Assembly: GCA_028227395.1 (NCBI GenBank)
Contig: JAOIZZ010000006.1
Location: 34,488-98,487 of the forward strand
Direction: 5' to 3'
Length of the DNA stretch: 64,000 nt
From: Woeseiaceae bacterium
GTDB taxonomy: Bacteria; Pseudomonadota; Gammaproteobacteria; Steroidobacterales; Woeseiaceae
Shown here one piece after another: positions 16,300 through 26,297 of the stretch. A program made the translations under genes and the position numbers. Every line of letters begins with the position of its first letter. Within the stretch, counting starts at the first letter, position 1. The notes under the pieces are model-generated. The model saw nothing but the letters and a program-made list of their open reading frames with translations, did not search any database and had not been told where the DNA came from.

Positions 16300-17957
16300 C
16301 TAATGTAAAGAAAATGACTGGCGGTGCAGCAATGGTGGCCGCTGCAAAAGCGAATGGTATTGATACTGTTTTTGGCTTACCAGGAGCACAAACTTACCCC
16401 ATATTTGATGCCTTGCATGGATCAAGTGAAATTAAAACTATCATTAGTCGACATGAGCAAGGCGCTGCTTATATGGCTTATGGTTATTCAAAAGCAACTG
16501 GAAAACCAGGTGCATTTTCAGTAGTGCCCGGACCAGGTATTCTAAATGCTACCGCAGCTTTGTGTACTGCAGCGGGAGGTAACGTTCCTCTGTTATGCAT
16601 GACAGGGCAGGTTCCATCTCAATTTCTTGGTTCTGGAAGAGGTCATCTACATGAACTATCTGATCAAGCAGGAACATTAAGAACAATAATTAAATATGCT
16701 GATCGTATCGATAATCCAGTGAATACATTTAAACAGATGAACGAGGCTTTTAGAGTAATGCAGAGTGATCGACCCGGACCTGTGTCACTTGAAATGTGCT
16801 GGGACACAATGGCACAGGAATGGGAAGTTGAGGTTGAGTCTGGTAATACGCAAATTGATCTACCTGTCATTGATGAGGATAGCTTGATTGATGCGGCAGA
16901 TTTAATAGCGAATTCAAAAAAAATAATGATCATGTCTGGCGGCGGTGCCCAACATGCCAGTCAAGAGGTTAGAGAGTTAACATCCCTATTAGGAGCGGCC
17001 GCTACATCATTAAGAAGTGGTCGTGGTGTAGTGAGTGAGGACAGTGATTGGGGTGTTTCGTCTGCTGCTGCAATGGAATTATGGGGGAGTACAGATTTAT
17101 TGATTGGTATTGGTTCTCGACTTGAGATGCAGTACATGCGTTGGCTGTCGATGATGGAATATTACGATAAACCCCCTGAAAATTTTCCTAAATTAATTAG
17201 GATAGATGTTGATCCAAAGGAGATGCTTCGCCTAAAGCCTCATGTCGCTGTTGTGGCTGATGCTAAAGAAGGTGTCAGTGCTCTGATCGAGAAAATTATT
17301 AAACGTGGCTTCAAGAAGGGCGATTTAAATCGCGTAAAATCAGCAAAAATAAAAGCTCGAAATAATATTGAAGAAATACAACCACAATTAGCTTATTTGG
17401 ATGTAATTCGAGATGTACTTCCCAGGGATGGATTTTTTGTTGAAGAGTTATGTCAAGCTGGCTTTACTTCTTATTATGGGTTTCCTATCTACGAGCCAAG
17501 ATCATATGTCTCTTCAGGTTTTCAGGGTACATTGGGATATGGTTTTCCAACAGCACTTGGTGTGAAGGTCGCTATGCCGAATCGTGCAGTAGTATCAATT
17601 ATAGGGGATGGTGGTTTCTTATTTGCAATGTCTGAGATGGCCTCTGCAGTGCAGCATAATATTGGTTTAGTCACTATTGTGTTTAATAATAGTTCCTTCG
17701 GCAATGTTAGGCGAGATCAGCAAGAACGATTTAATTCTAATTTGATTGGTGCTGATTTGGTTAATCCAAATTTTCTAAAAATTAGCGAAGCTTTTGGAGT
17801 TGATGGCTATAGTATTTCTCAGCCTACGGAATTAAAATCGATCTTGGCAAAAGCAATTGAGAATAATCGACCGGCTATTATTGAAGTTAAGATTGAAAGA
17901 GGAACTGAAGTAAGTCCATGGAAATATATTCATAAGACGATTATTGCTCCTAGTTAG
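16296..17957 (+). CDS. Thiamine diphosphate enzyme, acetolactate synthase-like
   Basis: A 553-residue ThDP enzyme with the three-domain layout of the acetolactate synthase/pyruvate oxidase family. The catalytic glutamate lies in SRHEQGAAYMA near residue 50. The ThDP-Mg motif is IGDGGFLFAMSE followed by VFNNSSFGNVRRDQ. The start is GTG at 16296, overlapping the upstream stop as GTGA and preceded by AAGGA at 16284-16288. Upstream in-frame residues belong to the transporter's end. The family includes carboligases and 2-keto acid decarboxylases, and no catalytic-subunit partner (IlvN type) is present, so valine biosynthesis is unlikely. It probably makes or breaks a C-C bond in a dissimilatory pathway with the upstream ALDH. 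Confidence 0.82.
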   Translation: MTNVKKMTGGAAMVAAAKANGIDTVFGLPGAQTYPIFDALHGSSEIKTIISRHEQGAAYMAYGYSKATGKPGAFSVVPGPGILNATAALCTAAGGNVPLLCMTGQVPSQFLGSGRGHLHELSDQAGTLRTIIKYADRIDNPVNTFKQMNEAFRVMQSDRPGPVSLEMCWDTMAQEWEVEVESGNTQIDLPVIDEDSLIDAADLIANSKKIMIMSGGGAQHASQEVRELTSLLGAAATSLRSGRGVVSEDSDWGVSSAAAMELWGSTDLLIGIGSRLEMQYMRWLSMMEYYDKPPENFPKLIRIDVDPKEMLRLKPHVAVVADAKEGVSALIEKIIKRGFKKGDLNRVKSAKIKARNNIEEIQPQLAYLDVIRDVLPRDGFFVEELCQAGFTSYYGFPIYEPRSYVSSGFQGTLGYGFPTALGVKVAMPNRAVVSIIGDGGFLFAMSEMASAVQHNIGLVTIVFNNSSFGNVRRDQQERFNSNLIGADLVNPNFLKISEAFGVDGYSISQPTELKSILAKAIENNRPAIIEVKIERGTEVSPWKYIHKTIIAPS

Positions 17958-18138
17958 TTAAAAATTCAGTATTTTTAATCTTGATTTTTGTTAAATTATC
18001 TTTTTAGAATTTTCTATAATTACTGAGATATTTTTCTGTTAATTTTTTAGGTATGAGGATCTATTTTTCACTTTGTAAGGTTTGAAGTTGAATGTTGGTA
18101 TCGGTTCATTGTAACGTTGAGCTAGGCCGAGGAGGGGT

Positions 18139-19980
18139 ATGAAAGATAATATTACAAGACGAGACTTTTTAAATGGCACGCAAATTGCTCTAGGCTCCTC
18201 TTTAATCTCGCCATGGCAAAGTGTCTTTGGCTCTAGTAGCCAACCCTTCAAGCACGATAGTAACTATTATCCGCCTAAATTAACGGGATTAAGAGGAAGT
18301 CATGACGGCTCTTGGGAGGTTATGCATTCTCGTGTTTTAGGGAAAAAATGGCCGCAAGCTGAATATGAAGAAAAGTATGATTTGGTCGTCGTGGGGGCAG
18401 GTATTAGTGGCTTATCCGCGGCTTTTACTTACAAAAAAAATCACCCCACCGCAAAGATATTAATACTTGATAATCATGATGATTTTGGAGGCCATGCGAA
18501 ACGTAATGAGTTTACTGTTAATGGTGAAATGAGAATTGGCTATGGTGGGACTGAGACAATAGATACACCCTCATCATATAGTGATGAAGCAAAACAACTA
18601 ATCTCCGAGATTGGCATAGATGTTAGTAAATTTTATGAAGCGTTTGATCAATCTTTATATTCATCAATGGGGCTGGGAAAAGGTATTGTTTTTGATAACA
18701 AATCTTTTGATAAGCAAAAATTAGTAATAGGTTACAACAAAATTCCTTGGAAAGAATTTGCCGATAAGACCCCTATGAGCGAGCAAGCAAAGCAGGATTT
18801 AATTAGAGTTTGGACGGATAAAAAAGATTATCTACCGGGATTATCTGATGAGGAGAAGTACAAATTACTTAAGAAGGTAAGTTATTATGACTTTCTGAAA
18901 GATTACGTAAAGGTTGATCAGCAGGTATTAGAGATATTTAGGCGTTGGGGCATGAGTTTTTGGTGTGTAGGGATTGATGAGGTGCCATCAACTTCAATAC
19001 AAAGTTATGATGGTGGCTTGCCAGGATTAGATTACACCTTAAAAAGAAGTGGTTATAGGGGTGATGAGCCTTATATATTTCATTTTCCAGATGGTAATGC
19101 GTCTGTCGCGCGACTACTAGTAAGAAAATTAATTCCAAATGCAGTTCCAGGTTCAACAATGGAAGATGTCGTATTAGCCAAAGTAAATTATGATTTATTG
19201 GATGGTGATGCTGACTCAAATACAAATATCAGACTCAATTCAACAGTTGTAAATGTTGCCCATAAAAATAATGCAAGCGTGATTGATTTAACTTATGTTC
19301 GTCAGCATCAGTCACACACCATTAGAGCTGATAAATGTATTTTTGCTTGCTATAACAGTGCTATTCCATATATTTTCGATGAATTACCTGAAAATCAGAT
19401 GGAAGGTCTTATGTATAATGTCAAAGTCCCTTTGACATACACAAAAGTCATGATTCCAAATTGGCAAGCATTCGCTGATCTAGGGATGGACTTTGTCTAT
19501 TACACTAATGATTTTTTTAAGCAAGTCGAACTCGATTATCCAGTTTCCTTGGGTCAGTATAAATTTAATAGTTCTCCTGATGATCCAATGATATTACATA
19601 TGTGTCATTCACATCATTCAATTGATATTAAAGGGCCAGATCAATGGCGCGAAGGTAGGCGAAAACTTTTATCAACACCTTTTTCGGTATTTGAGGGGCA
19701 TGTAAAAAATCAATTAGATCAGGCTTTGTCATCGGCTGGATTTGATGCTGATAGAGATATTAACGCGATTACTGTTAATCGTTGGCCTCATGGCTACTCT
19801 TATTCAAGTGATTTGATTTGGGAGCCAGATTGGCCGAACGAAGAGAGTAAACCGTGGGTAATAGGAAGGCAGCAATTTGGACGAACAGCAATTGCTAATT
19901 CAGATGCAGGGGCATCTGCTGATACTAATGCAGCTATAACTCATGGTATTCGTGCAGCCAAAGAAGTTTTATCTCTTTAG
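18139..19980 (+). CDS. Tat-exported FAD oxidoreductase, spermidine dehydrogenase-like
   Basis: A 613-residue flavoprotein with a twin-arginine signal (TRRDFLNG, residues 6-13) and a Rossmann FAD site near residues 80-110 (LVVVGAGISGLSAAF, then LILDNHDDFGGHAKRNEF). The DNHDDFGGHAKRNEF and IGYGGTETIDTPSSYSD segments are typical of the spermidine dehydrogenase (SpdH) group. Expected reaction: oxidation of a polyamine or other amine in the periplasm. A GAGGAGGGG site precedes the ATG. The next genes (M23-like, SSS symporter) could act with it. The exact amine is unknown. Confidence 0.75.
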   Translation: MKDNITRRDFLNGTQIALGSSLISPWQSVFGSSSQPFKHDSNYYPPKLTGLRGSHDGSWEVMHSRVLGKKWPQAEYEEKYDLVVVGAGISGLSAAFTYKKNHPTAKILILDNHDDFGGHAKRNEFTVNGEMRIGYGGTETIDTPSSYSDEAKQLISEIGIDVSKFYEAFDQSLYSSMGLGKGIVFDNKSFDKQKLVIGYNKIPWKEFADKTPMSEQAKQDLIRVWTDKKDYLPGLSDEEKYKLLKKVSYYDFLKDYVKVDQQVLEIFRRWGMSFWCVGIDEVPSTSIQSYDGGLPGLDYTLKRSGYRGDEPYIFHFPDGNASVARLLVRKLIPNAVPGSTMEDVVLAKVNYDLLDGDADSNTNIRLNSTVVNVAHKNNASVIDLTYVRQHQSHTIRADKCIFACYNSAIPYIFDELPENQMEGLMYNVKVPLTYTKVMIPNWQAFADLGMDFVYYTNDFFKQVELDYPVSLGQYKFNSSPDDPMILHMCHSHHSIDIKGPDQWREGRRKLLSTPFSVFEGHVKNQLDQALSSAGFDADRDINAITVNRWPHGYSYSSDLIWEPDWPNEESKPWVIGRQQFGRTAIANSDAGASADTNAAITHGIRAAKEVLSL

Positions 19981-20047
19981 GTTTAATTACGGTTAAAATA
20001 AATAGTCTTTACATATAACCCTACTTTTAAATACAAGTGAAAAGTAC

Positions 20048-20848
20048 ATGTCTTTTACAAACAATCATAAAAATTTAATGCATGTAAAAGAAAGGTTTGA
20101 GAATGATCATAGTTTATTGAAAAAAATCTCAATGACTATGAACTTTCTTGGGTCCTCCTCATTTTCCAGTTCACCAATAATAAATATCGACCAAAGGGCA
20201 ATAGTATTTGATTTAAGCAAAGGGGCAAATATACATAATGTTCCAATTAAAGGGCTCAAGATAGATGAATTCTCGAGATTAGTTGAAGATGCTATGTATT
20301 CTGAGAATACTGGATATGGGTTTGGAAGATGGGCTGAGGTAAGAGAGATTTATGCTAATGAATTCTTTAACTCCACAGTTGAAGGTTCCAATGAGAAACG
20401 AGATGTTCATTTGGGGGTAGATGTATTCTGTCAAAGTGGAGAAGATATCTTTACTCCACTTGATGGTCGAATACATATTAAATCGAACAATAAAAATGAA
20501 CTAGATTATGGCCCCATGCTAATCCTTGAGCATTCTAATGATAATGATGAATTGTTTTATACTTTATATGGGCATTTGTCTCTTGCAAGTATTGCTAATA
20601 TAGAAGAGGGGCAAAGTGTAGTGGCGGGACAGAAGATTGCAGAAGTTGGGGCCCCACCAGAGAATGGAAACTGGCCGCCGCATTTGCACTTTCAATTAAT
20701 ACTGGAGTTATTCTCATTGGGGTCTGATTTCCCCGGAGTAGCTTTATCAAGTGAGCAAGAGATGTGGCTAGCTCTCTCGCCATGCCCTATTATGTTTTTT
20801 TCTGATACATATCAATCTATCAATAGTATTCATGTAAATGCACCATGA
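20048..20848 (+). CDS. Free-standing M23-like metalloprotein domain
   Basis: A 266-residue protein whose C-terminal half is an LytM/M23 fold. It has the zinc-type motifs HLGVD and HLHFQ, plus the LYGHLS histidine. There is no signal peptide, so a role in the cell wall is unlikely. The segment before the fold (YGFGRWAEVREIY) and the domain itself resemble the central domain of large fusion proteins that join a kinase-like domain, an M23-like domain and a class III aminotransferase. Here that domain stands alone between an amine oxidoreductase and a solute symporter. A cytoplasmic hydrolase or regulator of amine metabolism is possible. Function unknown. Confidence 0.65.
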   Translation: MSFTNNHKNLMHVKERFENDHSLLKKISMTMNFLGSSSFSSSPIINIDQRAIVFDLSKGANIHNVPIKGLKIDEFSRLVEDAMYSENTGYGFGRWAEVREIYANEFFNSTVEGSNEKRDVHLGVDVFCQSGEDIFTPLDGRIHIKSNNKNELDYGPMLILEHSNDNDELFYTLYGHLSLASIANIEEGQSVVAGQKIAEVGAPPENGNWPPHLHFQLILELFSLGSDFPGVALSSEQEMWLALSPCPIMFFSDTYQSINSIHVNAP

Positions 20849-20869
20849 ATTAAGGCCAAGGAGAGTTAG

Positions 20870-22318
20870 TTGAGTTCCCTGCATTATTTGGATTATATAG
20901 CTATGACGATATATTTTGTCGTAGTTTTATGGATTGGTCTCAGTGTAGCTCGATCAAAAAATCAAAAAAGTGAATATGATTCTTTTTTGGCTGCAGATCG
21001 AAATATGAATTTAGTACAAACAACCAGTAGTGCGGCCGCAACAGACATTGGAGGTGGCTTTAGTATTGCAATGGGGGGACTGGGATTCACACTTGGCATC
21101 TCAGGCTCCTGGTATATAGCGGTATCAGGTTTAAGTATTGTTATGGTATCTTTTTTAATGGTCCCAAAAGTAAAACGATGGTCTGATCGAGTAAATGGGT
21201 TAACTACTGGTGATTTATTTGCTGCCCGCTTTGATCGCAGGACTGGAACATTGGCAGCCATAGTCATTGGTATTGCTTGGTTTACTTTTGTTGGGGGGCA
21301 GATAATTGCGGGAGGAAAGTTACTTCAAGCTACACTCAATATGAATCTAACTTTCGCAGTCTTGTTATCGGGTGCAATTATTCTAGCCTATACCACAATG
21401 GGAGGTCTTAAAGCCGTTATATATACTGATGTCTTTCAAATGTTTGTTTTGATGATTGGCATAGTTTTTATTACTGTTCCTATCGGTTTGATTGAAGTAG
21501 GTGGATGGAGCGCCATGGTAGATATATTCAATTCATCTCCTGAAACAGCAAGGTTATTGGATTGGGGTAATGCGGGCTGGAAAACGATGCTGGGATGGTT
21601 TTTTGCTGTATTTCCAGTTTGGTTTATTTCTATCGCTGCAATGCAGAGAATTGTTGCCGCAAAAGACGTTAAGACAGCACAACGAGGTTTTTTTCTGGCA
21701 GGAATCCCTATTGAATGGCCGTTATTTGCTATTGGTAGCACTATGATTGGTTTATTTGCTAGAATTTTGATTCCTGATTTATCTGATCCTGAGTTGGCTG
21801 CACCAATGATAATCATGCATTTATTACCTGCTGGAATTGCTGGAATTGTAATCGCTGCTTATATTGCTGCCATTATGTCATCTGCTGATTCGTGCTTAAT
21901 GGGCCCTGTAGCCATATTTACTAATGATATATATAGGAAACATTTGCGCCCAGAAACTAGCGAGAAAGATCTGGTAAGAGTGGCTAGATATACAACAGTT
22001 ATTCTAGGAGTATTTGCTATTTTAATTGCATATCTAATACCTGATGTTTTAAAACTCATAAATCTAGCCTATACATTTGGTTCTGCAGGTCTATTCTTTC
22101 CAATGCTAGGACTTTTATTTTGGAAAAGAACGACAGCTAAGGGCGCTTATTGGAGTATGTTGTTAGGAGGCTCATCGGCGGTTGTATGGACTCTGGCAGG
22201 CAATCCTATGGGATTTGCCTCATCTTACTTAGGTTGGGTGGTAGGATTGCCAGTACTGATTGTTGTTTCATTGATGACAGAACACAGTATCGATGAAAAT
22301 ATTGATCTATTTGGTTAA
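20870..22318 (+). CDS. Sodium:solute symporter (SSS family)
   Basis: A 482-residue membrane transporter with about 13 helices. Family landmarks are the unwound TM1 region around SSAAATDIGGGF, GLTTGDLFAARF, and the long TM8 region AAYIAAIMSSADSCLMGP, which contains the conserved serines near the second sodium site. It starts with TTG at 20870 behind an AAGGAG site (20858-20863). Position after a SpdH-like oxidase and an M23-like gene suggests import of an amine or amino acid, which is inference. Confidence 0.87.
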   Translation: MSSLHYLDYIAMTIYFVVVLWIGLSVARSKNQKSEYDSFLAADRNMNLVQTTSSAAATDIGGGFSIAMGGLGFTLGISGSWYIAVSGLSIVMVSFLMVPKVKRWSDRVNGLTTGDLFAARFDRRTGTLAAIVIGIAWFTFVGGQIIAGGKLLQATLNMNLTFAVLLSGAIILAYTTMGGLKAVIYTDVFQMFVLMIGIVFITVPIGLIEVGGWSAMVDIFNSSPETARLLDWGNAGWKTMLGWFFAVFPVWFISIAAMQRIVAAKDVKTAQRGFFLAGIPIEWPLFAIGSTMIGLFARILIPDLSDPELAAPMIIMHLLPAGIAGIVIAAYIAAIMSSADSCLMGPVAIFTNDIYRKHLRPETSEKDLVRVARYTTVILGVFAILIAYLIPDVLKLINLAYTFGSAGLFFPMLGLLFWKRTTAKGAYWSMLLGGSSAVVWTLAGNPMGFASSYLGWVVGLPVLIVVSLMTEHSIDENIDLFG

Positions 22319-22379
22319 TTCACTTCGTCTAATTAAAAATAAAGTCAAAAGGTTACCAAACTGAGAATTATCTTTCCTT

Positions 22380-23795
22380 CTATTGACCTACAAGAAACCA
22401 GCCAATAGAGAGATAGATCATCACACTAATCAGTCCAACTAATAGCGCATAAGGCATTTGAGTCTTAATATGATCAATGTGATCTGAGGCTGCCCCGGTG
22501 GACGCAAGAATAGAGGTATCTGACAAAGGAGAGCAGTGATCTCCAAAAACGCCACCACCCGCTACAGCCGCAATAGTTGCATAAACTACCGTATCTAATT
22601 CATTGGAAGAAAAGTTAAATGCTAGAGGAACAGCTATAGGAATCATAATGGCATAAGTCCCCCATGAAGTGCCAGTAGAGAAAGCTACAATACCTGTAAT
22701 CAAAAAGGCCAGCATAGGCAATACTTTGGGCGTCAACCATGATTCTGTGGCAGATACAATATAACCAGCCGTGTTTAACATAGCTGAGAGATCATTAAGT
22801 GAATAGGCCAAGGCTAAGATTACCACAGCTGGCATGATTCCTTTTATACCCATCATAGCGGTATTAATAATTTCTTTAAGAGGTACGCCTTGTATTCGCA
22901 TGATTATTCCTGCCACAAATGATGACAATAAGAATGCCTCCATCGGTTTTGCTGAACCGGTAATAAAAAATGATCCGATGGCAAAACTAATGACGATGAT
23001 TACTGGAAAAATAAAATTCCAGAATAAACTGGTTTTTATGTCTTTATAGGGTTTGATATTTGTTAGTTCAACTCCCATTAAGGGGTCAGCGCCATCACGA
23101 AGTACTTTGTTTTCATTGATTGCGCGGTGCTCTGCAGTTTTCATTGGGCCAAAATCAGGTATAACTTTGGTGGCGATTAAACCCACCATAATGACCGCAA
23201 GAATTGCATATATATTGAATGGTATTGCAGTTATAAATACCTGCATTGCTTGACCAACATCCTCAATCGGGCCCATACCAATCAATAAACTTGCTACCAA
23301 AACTGCCCACCCAGTTATTGGAACAAGGATACTCACTGGAGCTGATGTAGAATCACAAATATATGCTAATTTTTCTCTGGAAATTTTAAAACGATCAGAG
23401 AGATTTCGCATTGTTGAGCCGACAAATAATGGGCTAAAATAGTCACTAAAATAGACAAACATTCCCATAAACCATGCAATTAATTGAACTCGGACACGTG
23501 TCATTTTTTTTTGTGCAATATATTTAGAGAAGTTCGTTATAGCGCCAGTTCTTTGAAAAAAGGCAATAGATATTCCAATGAAGAATTCTAGTAATAATAC
23601 CCATGAAAAATTTGTATTCCCAAGAGAGTTTTTGAGCAAATTAGGGAATCCCATTAAACCTTGACCTAAAACAAGTACTCCTATTAGACAAGCCATAACT
23701 AAGGAAAAAACAGTATTTCTAGTGAGAAAAGCTAGCACTATTGCAACAGCTGCAGGTACAAGTGACAAGATTCCATAATACTCAGTAGGTTCCAT
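22380..23795 (-). CDS. Na+/H+ antiporter, NhaC family
   Basis: A 471-residue polytopic membrane protein of the NhaC group. Characteristic segments are the TGTSWGTYAIMIPIAVPLA helix and GGGVFGDHCSPLSDTSILAS near the C-terminus, which are conserved ion-pathway regions. NhaC-type proteins can exchange sodium for protons or for organic anions. An AAGGA site precedes the ATG. It follows the PuuB-like oxidase gene on the same strand (37-base gap) and may be cotranscribed with it. Confidence 0.85.
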   Translation of the reverse strand: MEPTEYYGILSLVPAAVAIVLAFLTRNTVFSLVMACLIGVLVLGQGLMGFPNLLKNSLGNTNFSWVLLLEFFIGISIAFFQRTGAITNFSKYIAQKKMTRVRVQLIAWFMGMFVYFSDYFSPLFVGSTMRNLSDRFKISREKLAYICDSTSAPVSILVPITGWAVLVASLLIGMGPIEDVGQAMQVFITAIPFNIYAILAVIMVGLIATKVIPDFGPMKTAEHRAINENKVLRDGADPLMGVELTNIKPYKDIKTSLFWNFIFPVIIVISFAIGSFFITGSAKPMEAFLLSSFVAGIIMRIQGVPLKEIINTAMMGIKGIMPAVVILALAYSLNDLSAMLNTAGYIVSATESWLTPKVLPMLAFLITGIVAFSTGTSWGTYAIMIPIAVPLAFNFSSNELDTVVYATIAAVAGGGVFGDHCSPLSDTSILASTGAASDHIDHIKTQMPYALLVGLISVMIYLSIGWFLVGQ

Positions 23796-23832
23796 ATTTA
23801 TTCCTTAAATAAAACGATAAAGCATAAGTTTT

Positions 23833-25125
23833 CTATATCTCTGCTCTCGCTCTATTTTTTTCTATTATTGAAACAAAGTTAAAGCCAATTTCTCTAAATG
23901 GGTCTAGAGGCATCCAGTTAGCTTGACCAAAAAGCTTCTTAACATCTGGAGTGGGTTGATTATTGGCTAAATCTGATAATAATTCTCCAAAAAGTGTGCC
24001 TTTTACAACACCGCCTCCATTACAACCAGCTGAGATATATAAATTTTTATCAACTTCACCCCAAAGTGGCGCACCATTTAATGTTAAGCCAGTTGCTCCA
24101 CTCCATACACTATTAAAATTTAATTCTGGCAGATTTGGGTAGCGCATTTTTAGGTGATGCATTAATTTTTTGCTTATTGATTTGATATTGTCTTCTTTGT
24201 CATAGTCATAAAGTGAACGAATCATTAATCTACCATCAATAGTTCTTCTCAAGGTACTGCCAAGTCGATGAGTTGGTAAAATACCCCAATTATTATCTGT
24301 TCCTAACGAAGACAAGCTCTCTTTATTAAGCTTTTCAGTTAGCGCTGCATAAGTATAGATAGTGGCAACCCGATGACTTCCAATACCTAATTTTCCGCAA
24401 AAGGCATTGTTAGCAATTATAACTTTTTTAGTTTTTATTTTTGCTTGAGGAGTTTTGATGATCCAATGAGACTTACTTTTTAAGCACTCTAAAGCAGGGG
24501 TATTTTCATATCTTTGAATTGCAGGGGGGAGCTGTTCTGCTATGCTTCTGATTAATGCTGCTGGCTGAGCTAAATAGCAATGAGGAGTATAGAGACCTTG
24601 GCGATAATAGGTGGTACCAAGAAGTTCATTTAGTTGGTCAGTATTGAGGATTTTGTGTTCAAGTTTTGAGGCTTCTAAAAATCTTTGGTAATTAAGTAAA
24701 GATTTTAAGCCTGAACTACCAGCTGCAACCCTATATGTTCCCGTTCGATGCATTTTGCAGTCTAATGATGCAGTTAAAGTAGCCTGTTTAATTTTATCTA
24801 TAGTTTTTGAGATTAGTTGATTGCATCTTACTAGTTTTTTTAATGATGTTGATTTAGCGTCATTAGCTAGAGCAATTTCTAGTAAAAATCCTGAATTACG
24901 ACCAGAACTTCCTTCCCCAATAGTACTCGCATCAATCATTGTAATTGAGTCATCAGGAGAAAGTTCAAACCATCGTTTTGCGGCTGCTAACCCTGTATAT
25001 CCACTACCGATTATTACAACATCTGAGGTAATATCATCAGATAATATGGGCTTGGATTGATATATGGAGAGCAATGAGTTCCAGCCACATTTTGTTTTGT
25101 AATTTGGGTATTTGTTTTTTTTCAT
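23833..25125 (-). CDS. FAD-dependent amine oxidoreductase, PuuB-like (DAO fold)
   Basis: A 430-residue flavoprotein of the glycine/D-amino-acid oxidase fold. The FAD motif VVIIGSGYTGLAAA starts near residue 34, and GEGSSGRNSGFLLE is the signature shared with gamma-glutamylputrescine oxidase PuuB. The C-terminal VWSGATGLTLNGAPLWGEV and AGCNGGGVVKGTLFG segments close the FAD site. No export signal. An N-methyl or polyamine-derived amine is the likely substrate class. No gamma-glutamylputrescine synthetase is nearby, so the Puu pathway itself is not supported. Confidence 0.82.
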   Translation of the reverse strand: MKKNKYPNYKTKCGWNSLLSIYQSKPILSDDITSDVVIIGSGYTGLAAAKRWFELSPDDSITMIDASTIGEGSSGRNSGFLLEIALANDAKSTSLKKLVRCNQLISKTIDKIKQATLTASLDCKMHRTGTYRVAAGSSGLKSLLNYQRFLEASKLEHKILNTDQLNELLGTTYYRQGLYTPHCYLAQPAALIRSIAEQLPPAIQRYENTPALECLKSKSHWIIKTPQAKIKTKKVIIANNAFCGKLGIGSHRVATIYTYAALTEKLNKESLSSLGTDNNWGILPTHRLGSTLRRTIDGRLMIRSLYDYDKEDNIKSISKKLMHHLKMRYPNLPELNFNSVWSGATGLTLNGAPLWGEVDKNLYISAGCNGGGVVKGTLFGELLSDLANNQPTPDVKKLFGQANWMPLDPFREIGFNFVSIIEKNRARAEI

Positions 25126-25181
25126 AACAATTATTTATTAAGTTAAGCATAGAGTGTAATTTTATTTAGATAATTTTGATA

Positions 25182-25204
25182 ATTAAATTTGCAGATAATT
25201 TAAT
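25182..25204. promoter_or_regulatory. 8-bp inverted repeat in a divergent promoter region
   Basis: ATTAAATT (25182-25189) and AATTTAAT (25197-25204) are separated by seven bases, 46 bases upstream of the GTG at 25250. The arms are pure A/T in an A/T-rich gap, so chance is a real alternative. It is placed where an operator for the divergent oxidase/reductase pair could lie. Confidence 0.3.
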
Positions 25205-25249
25205 TTATGCGGACAATTAACCTGTCAACAAAAAAGGAGCTTTTCTGGC

Positions 25250-26275
25250 GTGATAAAAACAGATGTAGTAATTATTGGTGCAGGTCCTTGTGGATTATTT
25301 CAGGTATTTGAATTAGGCCTATTAGGTCTTAAGTGTGAGTTAATTGATTCCATAAGAAGTCCAGGTGGGCAGTGCACAGAACTATATCCAGATAAACCTA
25401 TTTATGATATTCCAGCGATCCCAATTTGCACGGGACAAGAATTGACAGAAGCTTTACTTCAACAAATAGAACCGTTTGATTATGGTATGACGTTAAATGA
25501 TGAGGTTATAGCTTTAGAGAAGCAGGCTGAAAATAATTTCTTAATAGAAACAAATGCAGGAAAGAAATTTCAATCAAAAGCTGTAGTCATTGCTGGTGGC
25601 GTAGGTTCATTTCAGCCACGTCAGCTAAGAGCTAACAATGTTGAGCAATTCTCAAATGAATCTCTCCATTATAGAGTGAAGGATTCTAGTATTTTCCAAG
25701 ATAAGCGTCTTGCTATTCTTGGAGGCGGAGATTCTGCACTTGATTGGTTGCTAGACTTAGTTAAGATCGCAAGTGAAATTACACTGATTCATCGCAGTGA
25801 TGAATTTCGAGCGGTTCCTGCGTCAGTATCGAAAATGCGTCAATTACATTCTGAGGGTAAAATTAATTTAATTGAGAATGCTAAAGTTACTGATTTAATT
25901 GGCGAAAAAAATCAACTTACATCTTGTAGAATTGAAACTAAGGATGGGATAGAAAGAAATATTAAAATTGATAATATACTTGTCTTTTTTGGTTTGGCAC
26001 CTAAATTAGGCCCTATTGCTGATTGGGGTTTGGATATCAATCGTAAAACAATTAATGTGGATACCGAGAAATTTCAGACATCTGAGCAAGGTATTTTTGC
26101 CGTTGGCGATATAAACTTTTACCCTGGCAAGAAAAAATTAATACTGTCTGGTTTTCATGAAGCCGCTTTGGCTGCATTTGCAATAAAGCAACAGTTAGAA
26201 CCAAATAAAAAAGTTCATTTGCAATACACTACTACAAGTTCAGTAATGCATGAGAGGTTAGGTTTGAACGAATAA
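25250..26275 (+). CDS. Ferredoxin-NADP+ reductase, thioredoxin reductase-like type
   Basis: A 341-residue two-dinucleotide-domain flavoprotein. The FAD motif is VVIIGAGPCGLFQVF at the N-terminus, the NADPH motif is AILGGGDSALDW near residue 160, and GIFAVGDINFYPGKKK is the second FAD segment. There is no redox CxxC of true thioredoxin reductase, which points to the YumC-type FNR group. SPGGQCTELYPDKPIYDIPA is characteristic of that group. It starts with GTG behind AAGGAG. It could supply or take electrons from ferredoxin or flavodoxin for nearby oxygenases or oxidoreductases. Confidence 0.87.
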   Translation: MIKTDVVIIGAGPCGLFQVFELGLLGLKCELIDSIRSPGGQCTELYPDKPIYDIPAIPICTGQELTEALLQQIEPFDYGMTLNDEVIALEKQAENNFLIETNAGKKFQSKAVVIAGGVGSFQPRQLRANNVEQFSNESLHYRVKDSSIFQDKRLAILGGGDSALDWLLDLVKIASEITLIHRSDEFRAVPASVSKMRQLHSEGKINLIENAKVTDLIGEKNQLTSCRIETKDGIERNIKIDNILVFFGLAPKLGPIADWGLDINRKTINVDTEKFQTSEQGIFAVGDINFYPGKKKLILSGFHEAALAAFAIKQQLEPNKKVHLQYTTTSSVMHERLGLNE

Positions 26276-26297
26276 GTGTCAATTCTAAAATGGCGTT

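Noticed and set aside
16296..17957. ThDP enzyme as acetolactate synthase of valine biosynthesis
   Set aside because: No regulatory subunit or other ilv gene is adjacent, and it is coupled to a transporter and an aldehyde dehydrogenase.
20048..20848. M23-like protein as a peptidoglycan hydrolase
   Set aside because: There is no signal peptide, and the sequence outside the zinc motifs matches cytoplasmic fusion proteins better.
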